Shown piece after piece: positions 50,430-63,309 of a stretch of DNA of 64,000 bases. The notes beneath the pieces were generated by a model that was given only the letters and a program-made list of their open reading frames with translations, did no database searches and had not been told where the DNA came from. Positions within the stretch are counted from its first letter, which is position 1. Every line of letters starts with the position of its first letter. The position numbers and the translations under genes were made by a program. Origin of the DNA: Selaginella tamariscina (lineage: Eukaryota; Streptophyta; Lycopodiopsida; Selaginellales; Selaginellaceae). Where the stretch lies: positions 488,968 to 552,967 of the forward strand of contig PUQB01000010.1 in assembly GCA_003024785.1 (NCBI GenBank). Reading direction: 5' to 3'.

Positions 50430-53400
50430 GAATGTATATATTTTCTTTTAAATTTTGTAAAAATAACCTTACATTTATTTAAACATAAATATTAACGAAT
50501 TGAAAATAATTTATGTATTAACAATGAATTCGTGGATATGAATATGTTATTGTCCTTTAGACATTAGAAAGCAGTTACGAGTTAAATGGTTACACATTTT
50601 GTTATTTTATTTATAAATTTGAAACATTATTAAGTCTTTTTGTAACTGTTTATACTATTACATATATCCGTATACCCTGTAACGTCCACATGTGCAGCTA
50701 CAAGGCCATATATTATTATTAACTCAGTAGTATTTTGATAACCATCGAATTAGTTTTAATATGAATCTTTTGTTCATATATATAATTTATGATTTTGGAT
50801 TAATATAATATACACTTTTGATATTTTGAGCTCTCACATTAATGGAGGTGAAGACACCTTTAATTGTTCGTATGAAACATTTGGATTTATATTTTCTTTG
50901 TAGATCTTTATTTTCTTAAATTTAATTTTTCCATTATCTAGATCTTATAGATTTATTCTTTTTTTTTTTTTGCATAGATGCGCAATAGGCAAATAATTTA
51001 TCTGTTATTCATGCAATTGCTTGATATTATTCAAGTGCAATTGAACAATCAATCTTAATTGATGGTGGCATTCACAGTCCATGGTACTACTTTTCCTATT
51101 CCTATTGCAAATCCTTGAGTTCAAGTGAATTTTTTCTACAAAAATTTTGAGAATGATGTGTACCATTAGTTTGATCACTTCATTATGATTGCCACATATC
51201 ATTTATGGGATAATGCTCGGTGTTTACACGAGTTTCCTACTTGTTTTCAAGAGATGGCATTGTAATGTATAATGGTCTAGATGTAGCAACTCATGGGATT
51301 AAACTTTTAAATTAATTTTTATTTTTAATTTGGAAATATTCTTTTAGCAACCTTTAAATATGCATACTAACGATTGTGACAATGCTTTTTAACAATTGCA
51401 TCGTATTTGTCAAGAGCCGTCTGAGTTGTTGATATAATTTGGTATTTGCTTTTAGAGCCTTTTGCTGCATGTAGAACCTAACATGTTGGAGTGTATTAAG
51501 TTAGGTATGTTGTGGCTAGCACTTTGTCAAGGCTTATGGGACTTATACATACACTGGCTCCAGTGACTCTTGACGATGCTTTGTAGTTGGTACAACAATA
51601 TGAGACATCACTTCTCCCACTTGCATCTTCATATTCTTTAATTCCACTTCATGTTGAGGATGATCTTGCTCCAATGAAGGTTGATGTTGTTGTTGCCCAT
51701 GTACTAGCACAAGGTTGGGCCCTGGACATGGACGTGGATGTGCAATCCATTATTGGTCGTGTGATGAGGTTGAACACACATATCATCACTGTTGACATTT
51801 TTGTGATTGGCATTCTTCATTTTTGAGGTGGAGGCCTTGACATCAACAACGTCCGATTGACACCACTATAGTGGAAGGTCTTGATGTGGTGGAAAATGAA
51901 GAATTGCATGAGTAGTGGAAGAAAGTCCTTGTGCAAATAAGTTAATGACCCCTTTATCTTTCTTTCAGGAGTATTATCAAAGGGTTTACTCAGCACCAGT
52001 TTTATCCGATTTTGACTTTTTAAGCTCAATTAATAACACGACACGTCCTATTTTCCTTTCAGTGTTGATGAATACATGTTCGAGTTTATCCTTTATTCCT
52101 TAGTCTGTTGCTACACGTTATAATCTTCATTTGTGTTGTGCAGTAGAACTAATATTTATTCTTTACGATAATGAACACATTCATGCTTGTTCGTAGGATG
52201 AGACTGACATTGTTGTTTGTGTGGATGATTGTGAGCTTGAACTTCAGTCTTTGCAGGTGGTGCCAAGTCAAGCTTTTGACCTTATGAATTGGTTGACGTG
52301 CAATCATGTTAAATGTGACTTCGAAAAGTCTTTCCCTTGTTTGATTCTTCTTCATCTTTCTTACATTCCTTTTACTTACATTCAACTTTGTCCATCTGTT
52401 TCCACTTTTATTTCCATCACTTTTGTTTCACCCTTACTTCTTAACGTCTTTCCTTTAATGGATTGAATTAGTATTGTTAGTAGTGTATCATGCAATTAAT
52501 TATTAGTCAAATTGCATGTAAGCATTGAAAGGTTATGGGCATGATATTTTTTATTATCCTCTATTTTATGTCTTCAAATTTAGGGAACCATATTAGTAAT
52601 CATAGCTATCATTTTCATGGAACCCTATCTCTAATCCTAGCCACCCATCTTGAATTATTATGAAACCCTACTTGTAACCTAGCCGCCTTTGCACTCACTA
52701 GGGTTTTTAGAACAGCAGCAGTAAATTTGATCTTTAGTTCTCACTTTCTTCATTCTTCATTTGCCATAGCCATCATTGTTTTGAACTAGGTTGCCATTTG
52801 TCATAGCTGTTCTTATTCGCCATTGGCCATCACTATCCCCATCTGCATTGGCATATAGGTGATGTTTATAGTTGTTAATGTTTTTTCATTTATGCAAATT
52901 GGTTTACTTGCAACCCGAGTCAACACACTCATAGAACCATAGATCCTCCAGATCTAAGGCCTCTACCAACTCATGGGTTTGGCAAAAGATGCCCTAGTTA
53001 GCAGCAATATCTTCTCATTAGCATGCTCACTAGGAAATGCTTACCCAATTGGTAGTAGGACTAGTAGGTTGTTCTTCTAGTCTTCCCAACTATAGCAATC
53101 TATGTTCTTTAGGTCTTGTCAATCCCAATCTCTTACCATTGCCAACTAGGTTGTTGTTTATAATTTTTATTATGACTCTTTACTTTAGACGTTGATTATT
53201 ATTATTTACTAAACTATGTTGACAAGTTTTAAATGTAATAAAAAATATGCCTGCTTAGTGCACTTGGGTATTTGGTGATGATCCAGCTGGGTGTCATTAG
53301 GTTTGTAGGAAACTCTAGGCGAAGCTAGAACTTACTTTCTTAAAAACTCTTATTCTCGTTTTCATGTCCCAATTGGGTTAATGGTTAGTTTTGGTGAGTT

Positions 53401-56400
53401 CAACGTGTCAGATATGTTTAGAAATACCCCTAAGTTTTGACATGTTAGGGTTTAAGGGTCAATGGATCATTAATTAACTCACTAAGTATATTCCCTATGG
53501 AATGAGATTCTGTGCTAGCCCACTTATGTAAATAGGAAAACAGAGGGGGCCTTTGTCACATATATTAAGTAGTACATGTAGGAGAGCTCTTGGGTCATGA
53601 CTGAGTTCGTTGCTCTTCTGCCAGTGCAAGCTTCAGTTGTGCCGCCCCTAACTTCCACATGATAGGGTACTTCCACATTTGGGGTAGCTCACCCTTAACA
53701 TTAACGAATTCATACTTGAAAGGTCTTGTCGGAATGCATGTTTCAAGAGGCAAAAGTTGAGGCTTATCTCTAGCCTCCTCCTCCATGTTAAGCTAGGTGT
53801 AGCACTCATGGCTAAGCAAGGCACATTCATGTCCTTGTCCAAATGTGGATGTGAGATCTTGTTTAACAGGTTCACATTACCCAATTAATGAGGGTTCACT
53901 AAGGGTTTTGGAGTTGGCATTTAGGAGCCACGTTTTGTGGCATTTGGTGCAACTCTTGAATTTAAGGGCTATGGCATGATAGCCCACATCGTGGAGGCAG
54001 TGTCACATAAAGATGTGACACTGGGCTAGACATCACATAATACAATGCTCGAGCACGCCCTTTGGGATTGTGTCATGGGTTTGTCGCCAAGGGGTTGGAT
54101 ACTTTTAGTAAACATGCATGTTTGTGTTTGCACTGGGGTGCTTAGCCTTGGGCATCCACTTAAGGGAGGTTAGGTTTCATAACTAGGTATGCTTTGGCAC
54201 ACTTGGCTAGGGATGTCAAGTCACGACCCAAGAGCAGGATAAGAACAAAAAGGCTTGACTCAAGAGTAAGGCAAGAGTAAGGAACAAGACAAAAATGATC
54301 GTAGAATGACTAGTGTTGATAGTAATTGATTGTACAATAATTAGGTCGAAACTTTTATACTCAAGAGTTAATCTAGGCATAAGCTAAAAATAATACTCTA
54401 GGAGCTAATTTAGGCATGAGCTAAAAATAATGTCCCTTATTCTATAAGTATATTCTGTTGGTATACCTTGTAAGTATATGTTATATGCATATTCTGTATT
54501 CCGTATCCTATATCTTGTATCTTATAAGTCGTATCCTGTATTCTATATTGGGTTGTGATAGCACCTCCTCCCTAAGGATAAGTTCCATGAGTCATGGGAC
54601 TTAGGACCTGGTTACGTCGATGGAAGACAACAACCTTGGAAGAAGCATAGAGTAAATTGGATGCAGGTTCTCAAGTGCGATCGGTAGGCAAATAACCTTT
54701 CCAATCCACCAAGTATTGAAGTTGGCGGCGATGAAGAATGGAATGCCACATTGTAGATTCCATGGAGCGCAAGGATTTCTTCAAGTGTGACAATTTGGAA
54801 GTACAATGTATATTTGAATATTCTAACTCCTACAAATTTGTAGTGATGAAGAAAGTTTTTTCCTAGTAGCACAATTAAACTCTGGATGGACCACACAAGC
54901 TCTCCTCATATGTAGAGCAAGAAGACGTCTTTTCTAGCTCCATTCAAGAGACAATATGTACCATTTTGTTGGACTTTCCAAACAGAAAAATCCTAGCATG
55001 GGAGGCAAGCTTGCATAAGCAACACATGGATGATTTACCATCATTGTTATGGCAACTCGAGGACAAAGACATTTTTGAGGACAAAAGTCAAAAAAATGGA
55101 TTGCACCTCCAACAAAGATGGTTGGTCCCACTTCTACAGTTGGTAGCATGTCAAGTTTGCCATCTCTCGCTCCATTGTTGATCTCCAAGACATATTACCA
55201 ATTTCAAGCACCTTGGATATCAAGGACAACCTTCTTTTATTCATCCCAACATTGGTAGCTATTTAGGGAAGTATGCAACATTGAGGAGATGTGTAGGTCT
55301 TTTTTAAGGAGGGTGTGGAACAACAGAGGATATACAATAGGTTGTCAATCTAGTGATGGAATGCCACATTGTAGATTCTCATATATGATTTTCGGAAGAG
55401 GTAGGTGAGTATGGTTTTCAACTTAGTGATCTAGAGCTCATGCATTCTTCCTTGGATAACAACATGTTGCACCTTGATCTAGTAAGGTTTGATGAGGTCC
55501 TTTGATTCACATGAATGCACTTAGCCATAAATGGATTTATGGTGGTGTTCACCGGGATGAATGTATTGCTCACATTTTTTTTCTTGTTAAAATTAACTAG
55601 ATTCTTTTTTTAGGAGTCTCTTATGGTTATGATGCTTTTCCAAGCATCAAGAAACGCACCAATGAACAATTCCCTTCAACTAGGTTTCACAATACACATG
55701 GAATTATCATACTTTATCAGGATTCATGGTAAGATTTCTTACTCCATTTTCATGATAACTCCATGTAGGCTTTCTCCAAGAGTGTGCAACTAATGCAGCT
55801 TGTGATCAAACAACTTACTAGGTAGGGTTGATCTCGTTTGGGATGTAGGCTCAATACGATCATCACTTGTTGTAGTTATCAACCTCAACATAAACATGTT
55901 GGGAATAAAAAAATCATTAGAGCTAACAAGGATTGCCAATGTTCGAATTGCAAATGATAGTAAACATGACGAATTATCGTCTCAAACACCATTGCTTGAG
56001 TCAGAAGGTGGGGGATCAAGGATTGCATCAATGCTTAAGAAAAAGAGAAACATATAGTCAAATGTGCACTAGACTATGTATGTGATATCTACAGTTACTG
56101 TATATTATCCTGATTAATGCATTACTATATAATATTTAGGCTAAATATTTTAATTGAATAATATTATTGTATTATGTTTTCAATGTGTAATATTATGCAA
56201 GTTTTAATATTTATTCATTTCCATAACTGTGTAGGACTATGACTTCATTTGAGATTTTCTTATATATATTTTTTATATTTTTTAAATGGAAGTGCTAACT
56301 TTACATAAAAAATTTTACAAATACTTAACGACACCCAACCAAACCATCACTAGACATATTTATGCTTAGAAAATATTCCTTTTATGATTGATACTGACCA

Positions 56401-58970
56401 TGAAATATTCTAGCCAACACTATGAAAATTCGTTAAAATTTGCCAGTTAAGGAATATTCAAACAAAGATTCTAAAATATTCTTAGTAGCTCCTTTTTGAA
56501 GGGAGTTGTCTAAAGCTATAATTTATTCTAAATATGGCAACTCAACCCAAATTTAAAAAAAAAAAAAAATGGAAAGAAAGTTTGATTGGTCAAGAGTGTT
56601 GTTATTAAGAAAGAGAACTTCCAACTCAATATTAGAGACCATTTCAATGGCTTTTACTGCTCAAACAACATTACTATAAAAATTTATTAAGTTCTTTATG
56701 TTATGTTCTGTATCTTTCATGGAGTTCCCAACTAAAATTCATGTTTAAGTGAATCATTTTAGATATCATAGTTTAAGGAGTTGCCACTTTGTTTTAGAGG
56801 ATATTACTCTTAAAATGATATAATAGTTTGACTTCAAAAGTATGAGTAGGTTTATATTAACTTTTTGATTGCTTCAAGGACTGAGGATCTTTTTGAGTTA
56901 TAGCATTCCCTTTGTTAATAACCTAGTGAATTGGTCATGGTACAGTTTGGTGACAAGCACATCATAATATGTCAATTTTGCCTAATTGTGGGTTTAGATT
57001 TGATAAATTATATATGTTTGCTTTGTCTAAAAAGTTTAGAAGAGGCATTTGTAACACCTTTCTAACTTAGTGAACAACATTTCTTTATTTTAAAACAAAT
57101 TGTGTTTTTTGCGGTAGTTGAAGAACTTGCCATCATGTTGATTATATTCATTCTGAGTCTTGGAAAATATTAAAATGTCACTAAAATAAATAACAATAAA
57201 GCGATCTAAAAAAGTCATGGAAAATGATATTAGTCATGTATGAAAACTATCAAAGCATTTATCAATTTGGCATATTTGAGTGAATAAAAAAAAATGTCAT
57301 AGTGATTAGAAATTCATTAATCTTTGTTTCTTTAAATGAACAAAGCATTCTTAATAATGAGGGTCACATAATGAAATATTATCTCTAATATTATCATACA
57401 TGAGTTTGAGTTCTTGGAGATTACAACATTTTCATCCTTTTTCAATGTCATCTCTTCTCCAAAATACCCACTCATCCTTGGACTTCCTTGGCTTGAGTTG
57501 ATTAATACATCTTTGGATTGTAGAAAGTATGACGTGCAATAATTCACACCTTCCATAGCATCAAGTCTTTGCATCTCTCACATTACTCTTGAGAGTTGGA
57601 GGATATCAAGACCTTTCATCCACTTTTGTTATCACTATTATTTGTTCTCCTCCTATGTCACTAAAGTCTCCTTGTCTTGCCTGAAAGGTATGTCAACTTT
57701 GTTGAAGCTTTTAACAAGCAAAAGGTATTAACCTAGTTAAAAAAAAAGAAACCATCGTTTAATTCCAATTTACTAGTTACACTAAAGAAGTTGAAGACAT
57801 TATGGTAATATATTGAAGAAACTTGACTATAAGATTCATCTGCCATTCTGCTCTCCAACTTGCCCTTCCATATTCTTTACCTTTAGAAAGGATATCAATC
57901 TCCATTTGTGATGGACTACAAAGTAATAAGCAAATTCATTATCTTTAACATATATCTTCTTTACTCATTTTTAACATGCTAAGAGGTTTTGACTTTGTGA
58001 TAGGTATGAATATTTAATGAAGTTGATATTAATATCACGATGTAAAGATGGTTTTAAATGATAACGTAAACATTACATGATCGATTCGTTCTAGTACATG
58101 ATTATTAAATAATAACCTTACTTTCTCATAAATGTTGAGAGTAATATATTGTTGATCTATTTAAATGTCACAAGAAAGAGTTATGATTAACTTGTACATG
58201 TTGTGATATATGTAGTATAATTGTTAAAAGAGGTAATGAAAGAATAGGTAAGCCAAGTTCAAAAATAAAGTTAAATATGGTAAACGTATATACAATAACG
58301 GACATAGAGTTATAGGTTAGTGGTTTTTGGTGGGATAAAAAGAGGTCCAAACAAAATATTTTTAATTTAAAACCAAATAAGAATAAAGAGACACTAATAT
58401 TATATATTAATATATTACTTTATATACAAATATTTTTCATACAAATGGGTCGGTTACAATACTAAGTGGCTTTCATCATTTAGTTATAAACATCATTAGA
58501 GTAAATCATTTTATTTATTTTAAAGATCCAAAAACAGAAGTTCATATTAATTTATATGGCAAGCATGAAAAAAAAATCTTTACCTAAATGTGGAATTATT
58601 AAAGTAATGTATAAGTCATATTTTCAAGAATACATGTGACAGAAAAAAGTTATTTAAAAACATAGAATACATTTAAATTTTCCTTTAATATATAAAACTT
58701 CACAAAGATGAAATTATTCCAGTGTAGTAAATAAATATTAATTAGTTTTTAATTTAAAATAAAGATTCATTAACTTAAAGTGTATAATAAATATATTAAG
58801 ATTATATTTTTATATCATAATAGTTTATATATATAATTAATATTTAATTATAATATTAGTATTTTTTAAGTGGGTGGCGCCCGAACGGTTAAGTTTTTTT
58901 GTATTCTTGTGTCTCAGTAGGAAACTGATTGAAATAAAGGAAATTTTATTAGAACAGTTTTCTATTTGGT
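50430..58970. other. Repeat-derived spacer
   Basis: No intact gene. The GC level rises around 51500-55900, where low-copy text resembles decayed mobile-element sequence; the only part I can name is the gypsy chromodomain relic at 54590-54800. A 63-codon minus reading at 53786-53595 (KPQLLPLETCIPTRPFKYEF) looks protein-like but I do not recognise it. From 56000 to 58850 the sequence is AT-rich and featureless. Confidence 0.45.
54590..55190 (-). mobile_element. Ty3/gypsy (chromovirus-type) polyprotein relic, chromodomain end
   Basis: On the minus strand, about 54795-54620, one frame reads HSILHRRQLQYLVDWKGY, then LPTDRT, a stop, then EPASNLL and FHRRN. This is the typical C-terminal chromodomain of plant gypsy integrases (ILDSRRR, QYLVDWEGYGPEERSWVPA), with the usual Trp codon changed to a stop. 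Sequence further upstream on this strand to about 55190 is probably degraded integrase. No LTRs or target duplications could be found by eye. Confidence 0.6.
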
Positions 58971-58974
58971 ATAG

Positions 58975-59511
58975 GTGACATCCTCGGAGTTGAGGATGCC
59001 AGTGAGTGGTATTATGCACACTTCACACGCCAAGCTTACATCGACTTATTGGCGTCCGCAATTGGGGTTCAGACAGAGAATTTTGCTTCCTCATGAGGAT
59101 GCCTTAGGTGAAACAAAAAAGCAGTGTATTCTGGAGTTTCAAATTACAGGGCACCATAAGAACTAGCTTGATGCTTTTGGAACACCGACTCTTTACCTCG
59201 AACATCCAGCACCTGCCTTGAACCTTGATGGTGTCCATGCTCTTGTGCAGGTAAGATCTATTGGATTCTATCATTTTGTTTATTCCTCAGCAGCATGCTT
59301 ATATATATATATATATGCACAGTTCACACAGACGAGTGAAACAGTAGTTCTAAGATCCATCAAGGCAAACCCACACAAATTATTATATTTAATGTTTGAA
59401 GACGATTACAATCGAGCATATATTTCTAAACTTATCTGCGACGCGTCGCCATATCCCGACTACCAACCGACAGAACACATCATACAATATATATATAATA
59501 TGTATGTATAA
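58975..59511 (+). pseudogene. Unidentified spliced gene fragment, two 3' exons
   Basis: An acceptor (ctatttggtatag) opens an exon from 58975 to the donor cag/gtaaga at 59250; after a 72-base intron a second exon runs from 59323 to a TAA at 59511. The readings are protein-like: VEDASEWYYAHFTRQAYIDL, ASAIGVQTENFAS, then in another frame TKKQCILEFQITGHHKN, LDAFGTPTLYLEHPAPALNL, VHALVQ, and across the splice FTQTSETVVLRSIKANPHK and FEDDYNRAYISKLICDASPY. One frame break near 59095 and a stop at 59164 interrupt it. I do not recognise the family. Upstream exons are absent or decayed. Its end is 19 bases from the end of the convergent MO25 gene. Confidence 0.45.
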
Positions 59512-59529
59512 AAGACAAACTCACCTAGT

Positions 59530-60311
59530 TTACACCCCAGGCTCGAGATTCACAATCTCCTTGACAACTTGAGCTTTGTCTTGATCAAAATGCTCGTCTT
59601 CTGTTGCATTTTTACAAAGCAAAGCGTTTACGTGTGCATGTGTGTGCGTGTGTACTTCTGTACCTTTTTCTGTCTTAAAGTTGCTGAGAAACCGTAATAA
59701 CTTGCTTCGGTTAGCGACTAGGATGCTCACGATCTCCGGTGCTTGTTTGCATTAGCCACAAAAACCTACAGAAAGATCGTCATATTCAGTATATATACAT
59801 ATCATCAATATGTATGCATATATTACATACATACATCTCTATGTGTGTGTGTGTTGTTATATAAAATAGAGCAGTAACAAATAATTAGTAACCAGCTACC
59901 TTAAACACGTGAAAAGCCTCGATCTGAATGCTTTTACTGGATTCCTAAAAGAAACAAAGCCGAAGTTAAGTGCGAAGTATGCGTGAGTGCTGTGTGTGTG
60001 TGTGCGTAGAGAGAGAGAGAGAGCGTACCCGGAGAAGATTCATCATGATGCGAAGGTTCTCCTTTGAACTAACGTATTGCATCATGACTGCTGCATTGAT
60101 CGATCCAGAAGCATGTCCCCGAAAGCTACAGAAGGATGATAATTTATTTATCATAAATAAAAACATATAGAACAGTTTATTAATTTATTATATGTAAATT
60201 GAACAGCAACACAAACCTTCACAGCTTGCCGTCTTGTGATATAGTTTGGTGATTCCAGCAGCTTGGAGTTGTACTCTTGGAAAAACTGTAAATGTATAAC
60301 AATGGCAAGGA

Positions 60312-60346
<35 letters not shown>

Positions 60347-61550
60347 ATACCAGTCATAGTTTCGTGTAAGGAAATCAGCCACGGTAGACTTATGTCTCGT
60401 CAGAAGCTCCTGAAGGATCAAGGATATAGCGTAATAACAATTTCAGTGCAACAAGATGAAAACCTGCAAAGCATACCGAGACGAGAGGGAAAACAAATCA
60501 CAAAAACCTTGAAAACAATAACAAATACATCGAATGAATGTTTGTGTGTGTGTGTTGATATCAATATCATACGAAAGCACTAAGCACCATGCAAGCTTGA
60601 AAACTCGGAAACGATCCACAGCATTGCTTACCTTGAAACTGGCAGCAGCATCAGACGCAACTGCGAAGTCTGGAAGCTCTATGTAATTGAAGAACTTCCT
60701 TAAGTTTTCAGACTCTAATACATATCTGCACAAGTAACTTAAATCTGTATAACACTTTACTCTGGTGGTGTGTTGTGAAACTATGTGCACACACACATGT
60801 GTTGATCTGAAAACAATTCCTGTAGTGATGACTATGTACAAAGGGCGACTGAACTCATATACATACACGTATGTTTGTATGATAAATGGACTTGCCTGCC
60901 ATGCTCTGAGTCGAATGCACTCTCTAAGCATGGTACCGTAATGCAAAGCAATATCCGGATTCTCATATCTGCAGTAAGCAAACAAGATTCTTAGCGAAAT
61001 AAGAAGATCATTGTCTAGCACCTTTACCCCGCTACAAGAAGATCTAATAGACTCTTGTTATTCTCCAGATAATCACAGGCAACCACTCTTGAATACACTT
61101 GCTGCCTCTGTAAGTTGGCAACAATCTGTGCAACGTCCTTTCTAGGCTGTAAAAACAGACCTCAATGCGTGCGTGCGTGCGTGCTGCGTGCGTGCGTGTG
61201 AGTACCTCCAAGTCCAGCTTTGGCAAGGAGACAATCATAAGTCTGAAAACATCCTGTTGAAATATATCTTGAGTGATATGAGCACATAAGTCAGGAACAG
61301 GCTCGAATTCATTGTTCCCATACAGAGTGAACTTGATATCGCGAAATGTTCTTGGTCAGCTCAGAGATCTAAAACAACCAATGTGTGTATGTGTGAAGAA
61401 ATGAAGTTGACGAACCTTTTCCTCTCGTTTGGAATCCTTGAGACTGTTAACATAATCCAGGAATTGAAGGAGCTCCTTAGTCGATCGAACGAGATCTGAA
61501 GGAGTCTTTGCTTTGTTCTTGAACAGCTCTTCATGGCGCTCCTCAGTCAT
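59530..61550 (-). CDS. MO25-like (CAB39 family) scaffold protein
   Basis: Armadillo-like scaffold that in animals and fungi binds STRAD and activates LKB1/STE20-type kinases; plant homologues work in cell polarity and division. Exons (minus): 61550-61416, 61368-61206, 61146-61028, 60968-60896, 60725-60632, 60409-60351, 60285-60217, 60125-60029, 59944-59900, 59765-59664, 59600-59530; about 343 residues, the plant MO25 length. Landmarks: [101 protein letters not shown] and [15 protein letters not shown]. Small indels break the frame near 61338, 60915, 60285, 60122, 60090 and 59738. Intron 4 appears to use a GC donor (CAG/gcaagt). Confidence 0.87.
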
Positions 61551-63300
61551 GCAAGGAAGCTTTTCTAAGTAAATGAGAACAGTAAGCAAATTAATCGAGA
61601 CGAATTAATCGAAAACCAGCATATGATCTTCGGGACCACTACAATGCGTGACAGTTCCATAGAGCAGTGATGAAATTGAGACGAGAATCGCGTAGAAAGC
61701 TCGCCCGCAGATTTCCTTCCGTGGAAGAAAATGGCTTGGCTCTCATTTTCCCCAGAATATTATTGGAATAGCCTGCGTGGCATTCATTTGTGATATTTGC
61801 GTTATTCGTGAGAAGCATAGTTTGACACGTTGTTTATGTTACTTAGGGTTACGTTGCGTGTCGTCAGCATGATTAATTTTTAAATTTTTGAAAAAAAAAC
61901 CATGTATTTGCTAGTTAAATTTATGTACTCAGCACACTGTGCTGTCCTCATCAGTCCGGCACGAATCGGAGCAGAAAGATTGAAAAAGAATCTAAGCTTG
62001 GACAGTCGGCGGCATTGCATTCTCCTAGGTTTTGCGGCGCTTCATTGTTCATCAGCTGCGAGCTCTAGGGTGATGCCTAGGACAATGCGGATATCCTGGG
62101 TCATTAATTGAATGTGCATTACTTTCTTCGCCTTGTAAGAAAAATTGAAAAGGAAGGTTACATAACTTTACAAAGAATAGAATTTAATAACTTCTATTTT
62201 ATATTTTATATTTTATAAATCCTTGAGTTTCATATTGGTTATAACGGATGGACCACGTGAAACCCTTTGTCATTTCAATGAAATGGATATACCATTCTTA
62301 GCACCCAAGATAACTTAACTTAGGCATATTTTATTTTTTTAAAACTGGTTCTCATCATCGATGTTGAGGACAAGGCGCTAAACTAAGTATAATCAATAGT
62401 ATTATGTTGAAACATAACAAAAAGAACATTAAAAAAGAAGTATTTTAGTTTTTAAGTACTACACATGCCCATCACTGTTCTGAGCTTAATTATTTAATAA
62501 TGCTTTATATCATTGATTTGGTGAGTTTATCTCTAAATTAGATTCTTAATATAATTGTGATTCTTAACTTGGTGCATTTATCTTTAAGTTATAAGTTTGG
62601 GTTTAATTATTTAGTTTGGTGAATTCTATTTTTAAGTTGGACCCTTAATTTAATTATTATTATTAATCTACTAAGTTTATTCTTAAGCAAAATAATCTTA
62701 CTTACCATTTAATAACCCTAAATTAATTATATATTCTTAATCTAGTGAGTTTATCCCTATTTAATGTCAAGAACCAAGACAACAAGACATGAAACAAGCT
62801 GGATTACAAAGATCAAAATAAAATAAGAGGTTGAGCTCCTAAACTAGCATTGAACTAAAAGGTTTAATCGTGATCATTTCACCCTTATATACTATAACGA
62901 AAGCCAAATCTAAAACTTAAGCTAATTTTAAGAGAAAATTACCAAAATGCCCTTAAAGTTTGAGAAATGACAAAAAGCCCATGGAAGTTTTGAAATGACA
63001 AAAAAAAGAAGCCCTCATGAAGTTTTCATAATTCCAAAAAAGCCCCTCGTAGATGTAAAATATGTAAAACTCGATTATCATCATCTTACCCTAATGTTGC
63101 TTGAGTGAGGATCAAGATACGCTTCACTATCCGAGCTTAAACAATCAGTAAGAAATGCTGCAGTAGCTGGTCACTTTGAGATCAAGCCTTTGAAAAATGA
63201 TAGGACTCGGTATACATGATTTGCAAAAATCAGGGTTGCTCCTGGAGGCTTCACGCCTCTTTGATTGACAGAGGGCCACAACTTGTGCAATCAAGACACT
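61551..63300. other. Intergenic region with two short degenerate repeats
   Basis: The first 150 bases hold the MO25 leader, possibly with a 5'-UTR intron ending cttag near 61572. At 62510-62770 phrases like cttaatctagtgagtttatctctaagtt recur about every 55-65 bases. At 62940-63060 the phrase aaaaagcccntngaagttttgaaatgac recurs three times. No gene seen. Confidence 0.45.
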
Positions 63301-63309
63301 AGTCAATGA

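Noticed and set aside
58875..58886. TGGCGCCCGAAC, identical to the start of a lysine-tRNA primer binding site
   Set aside because: No LTR end, polypurine tract or gag reading could be found beside it, and a protein-like exon follows; treated as chance.
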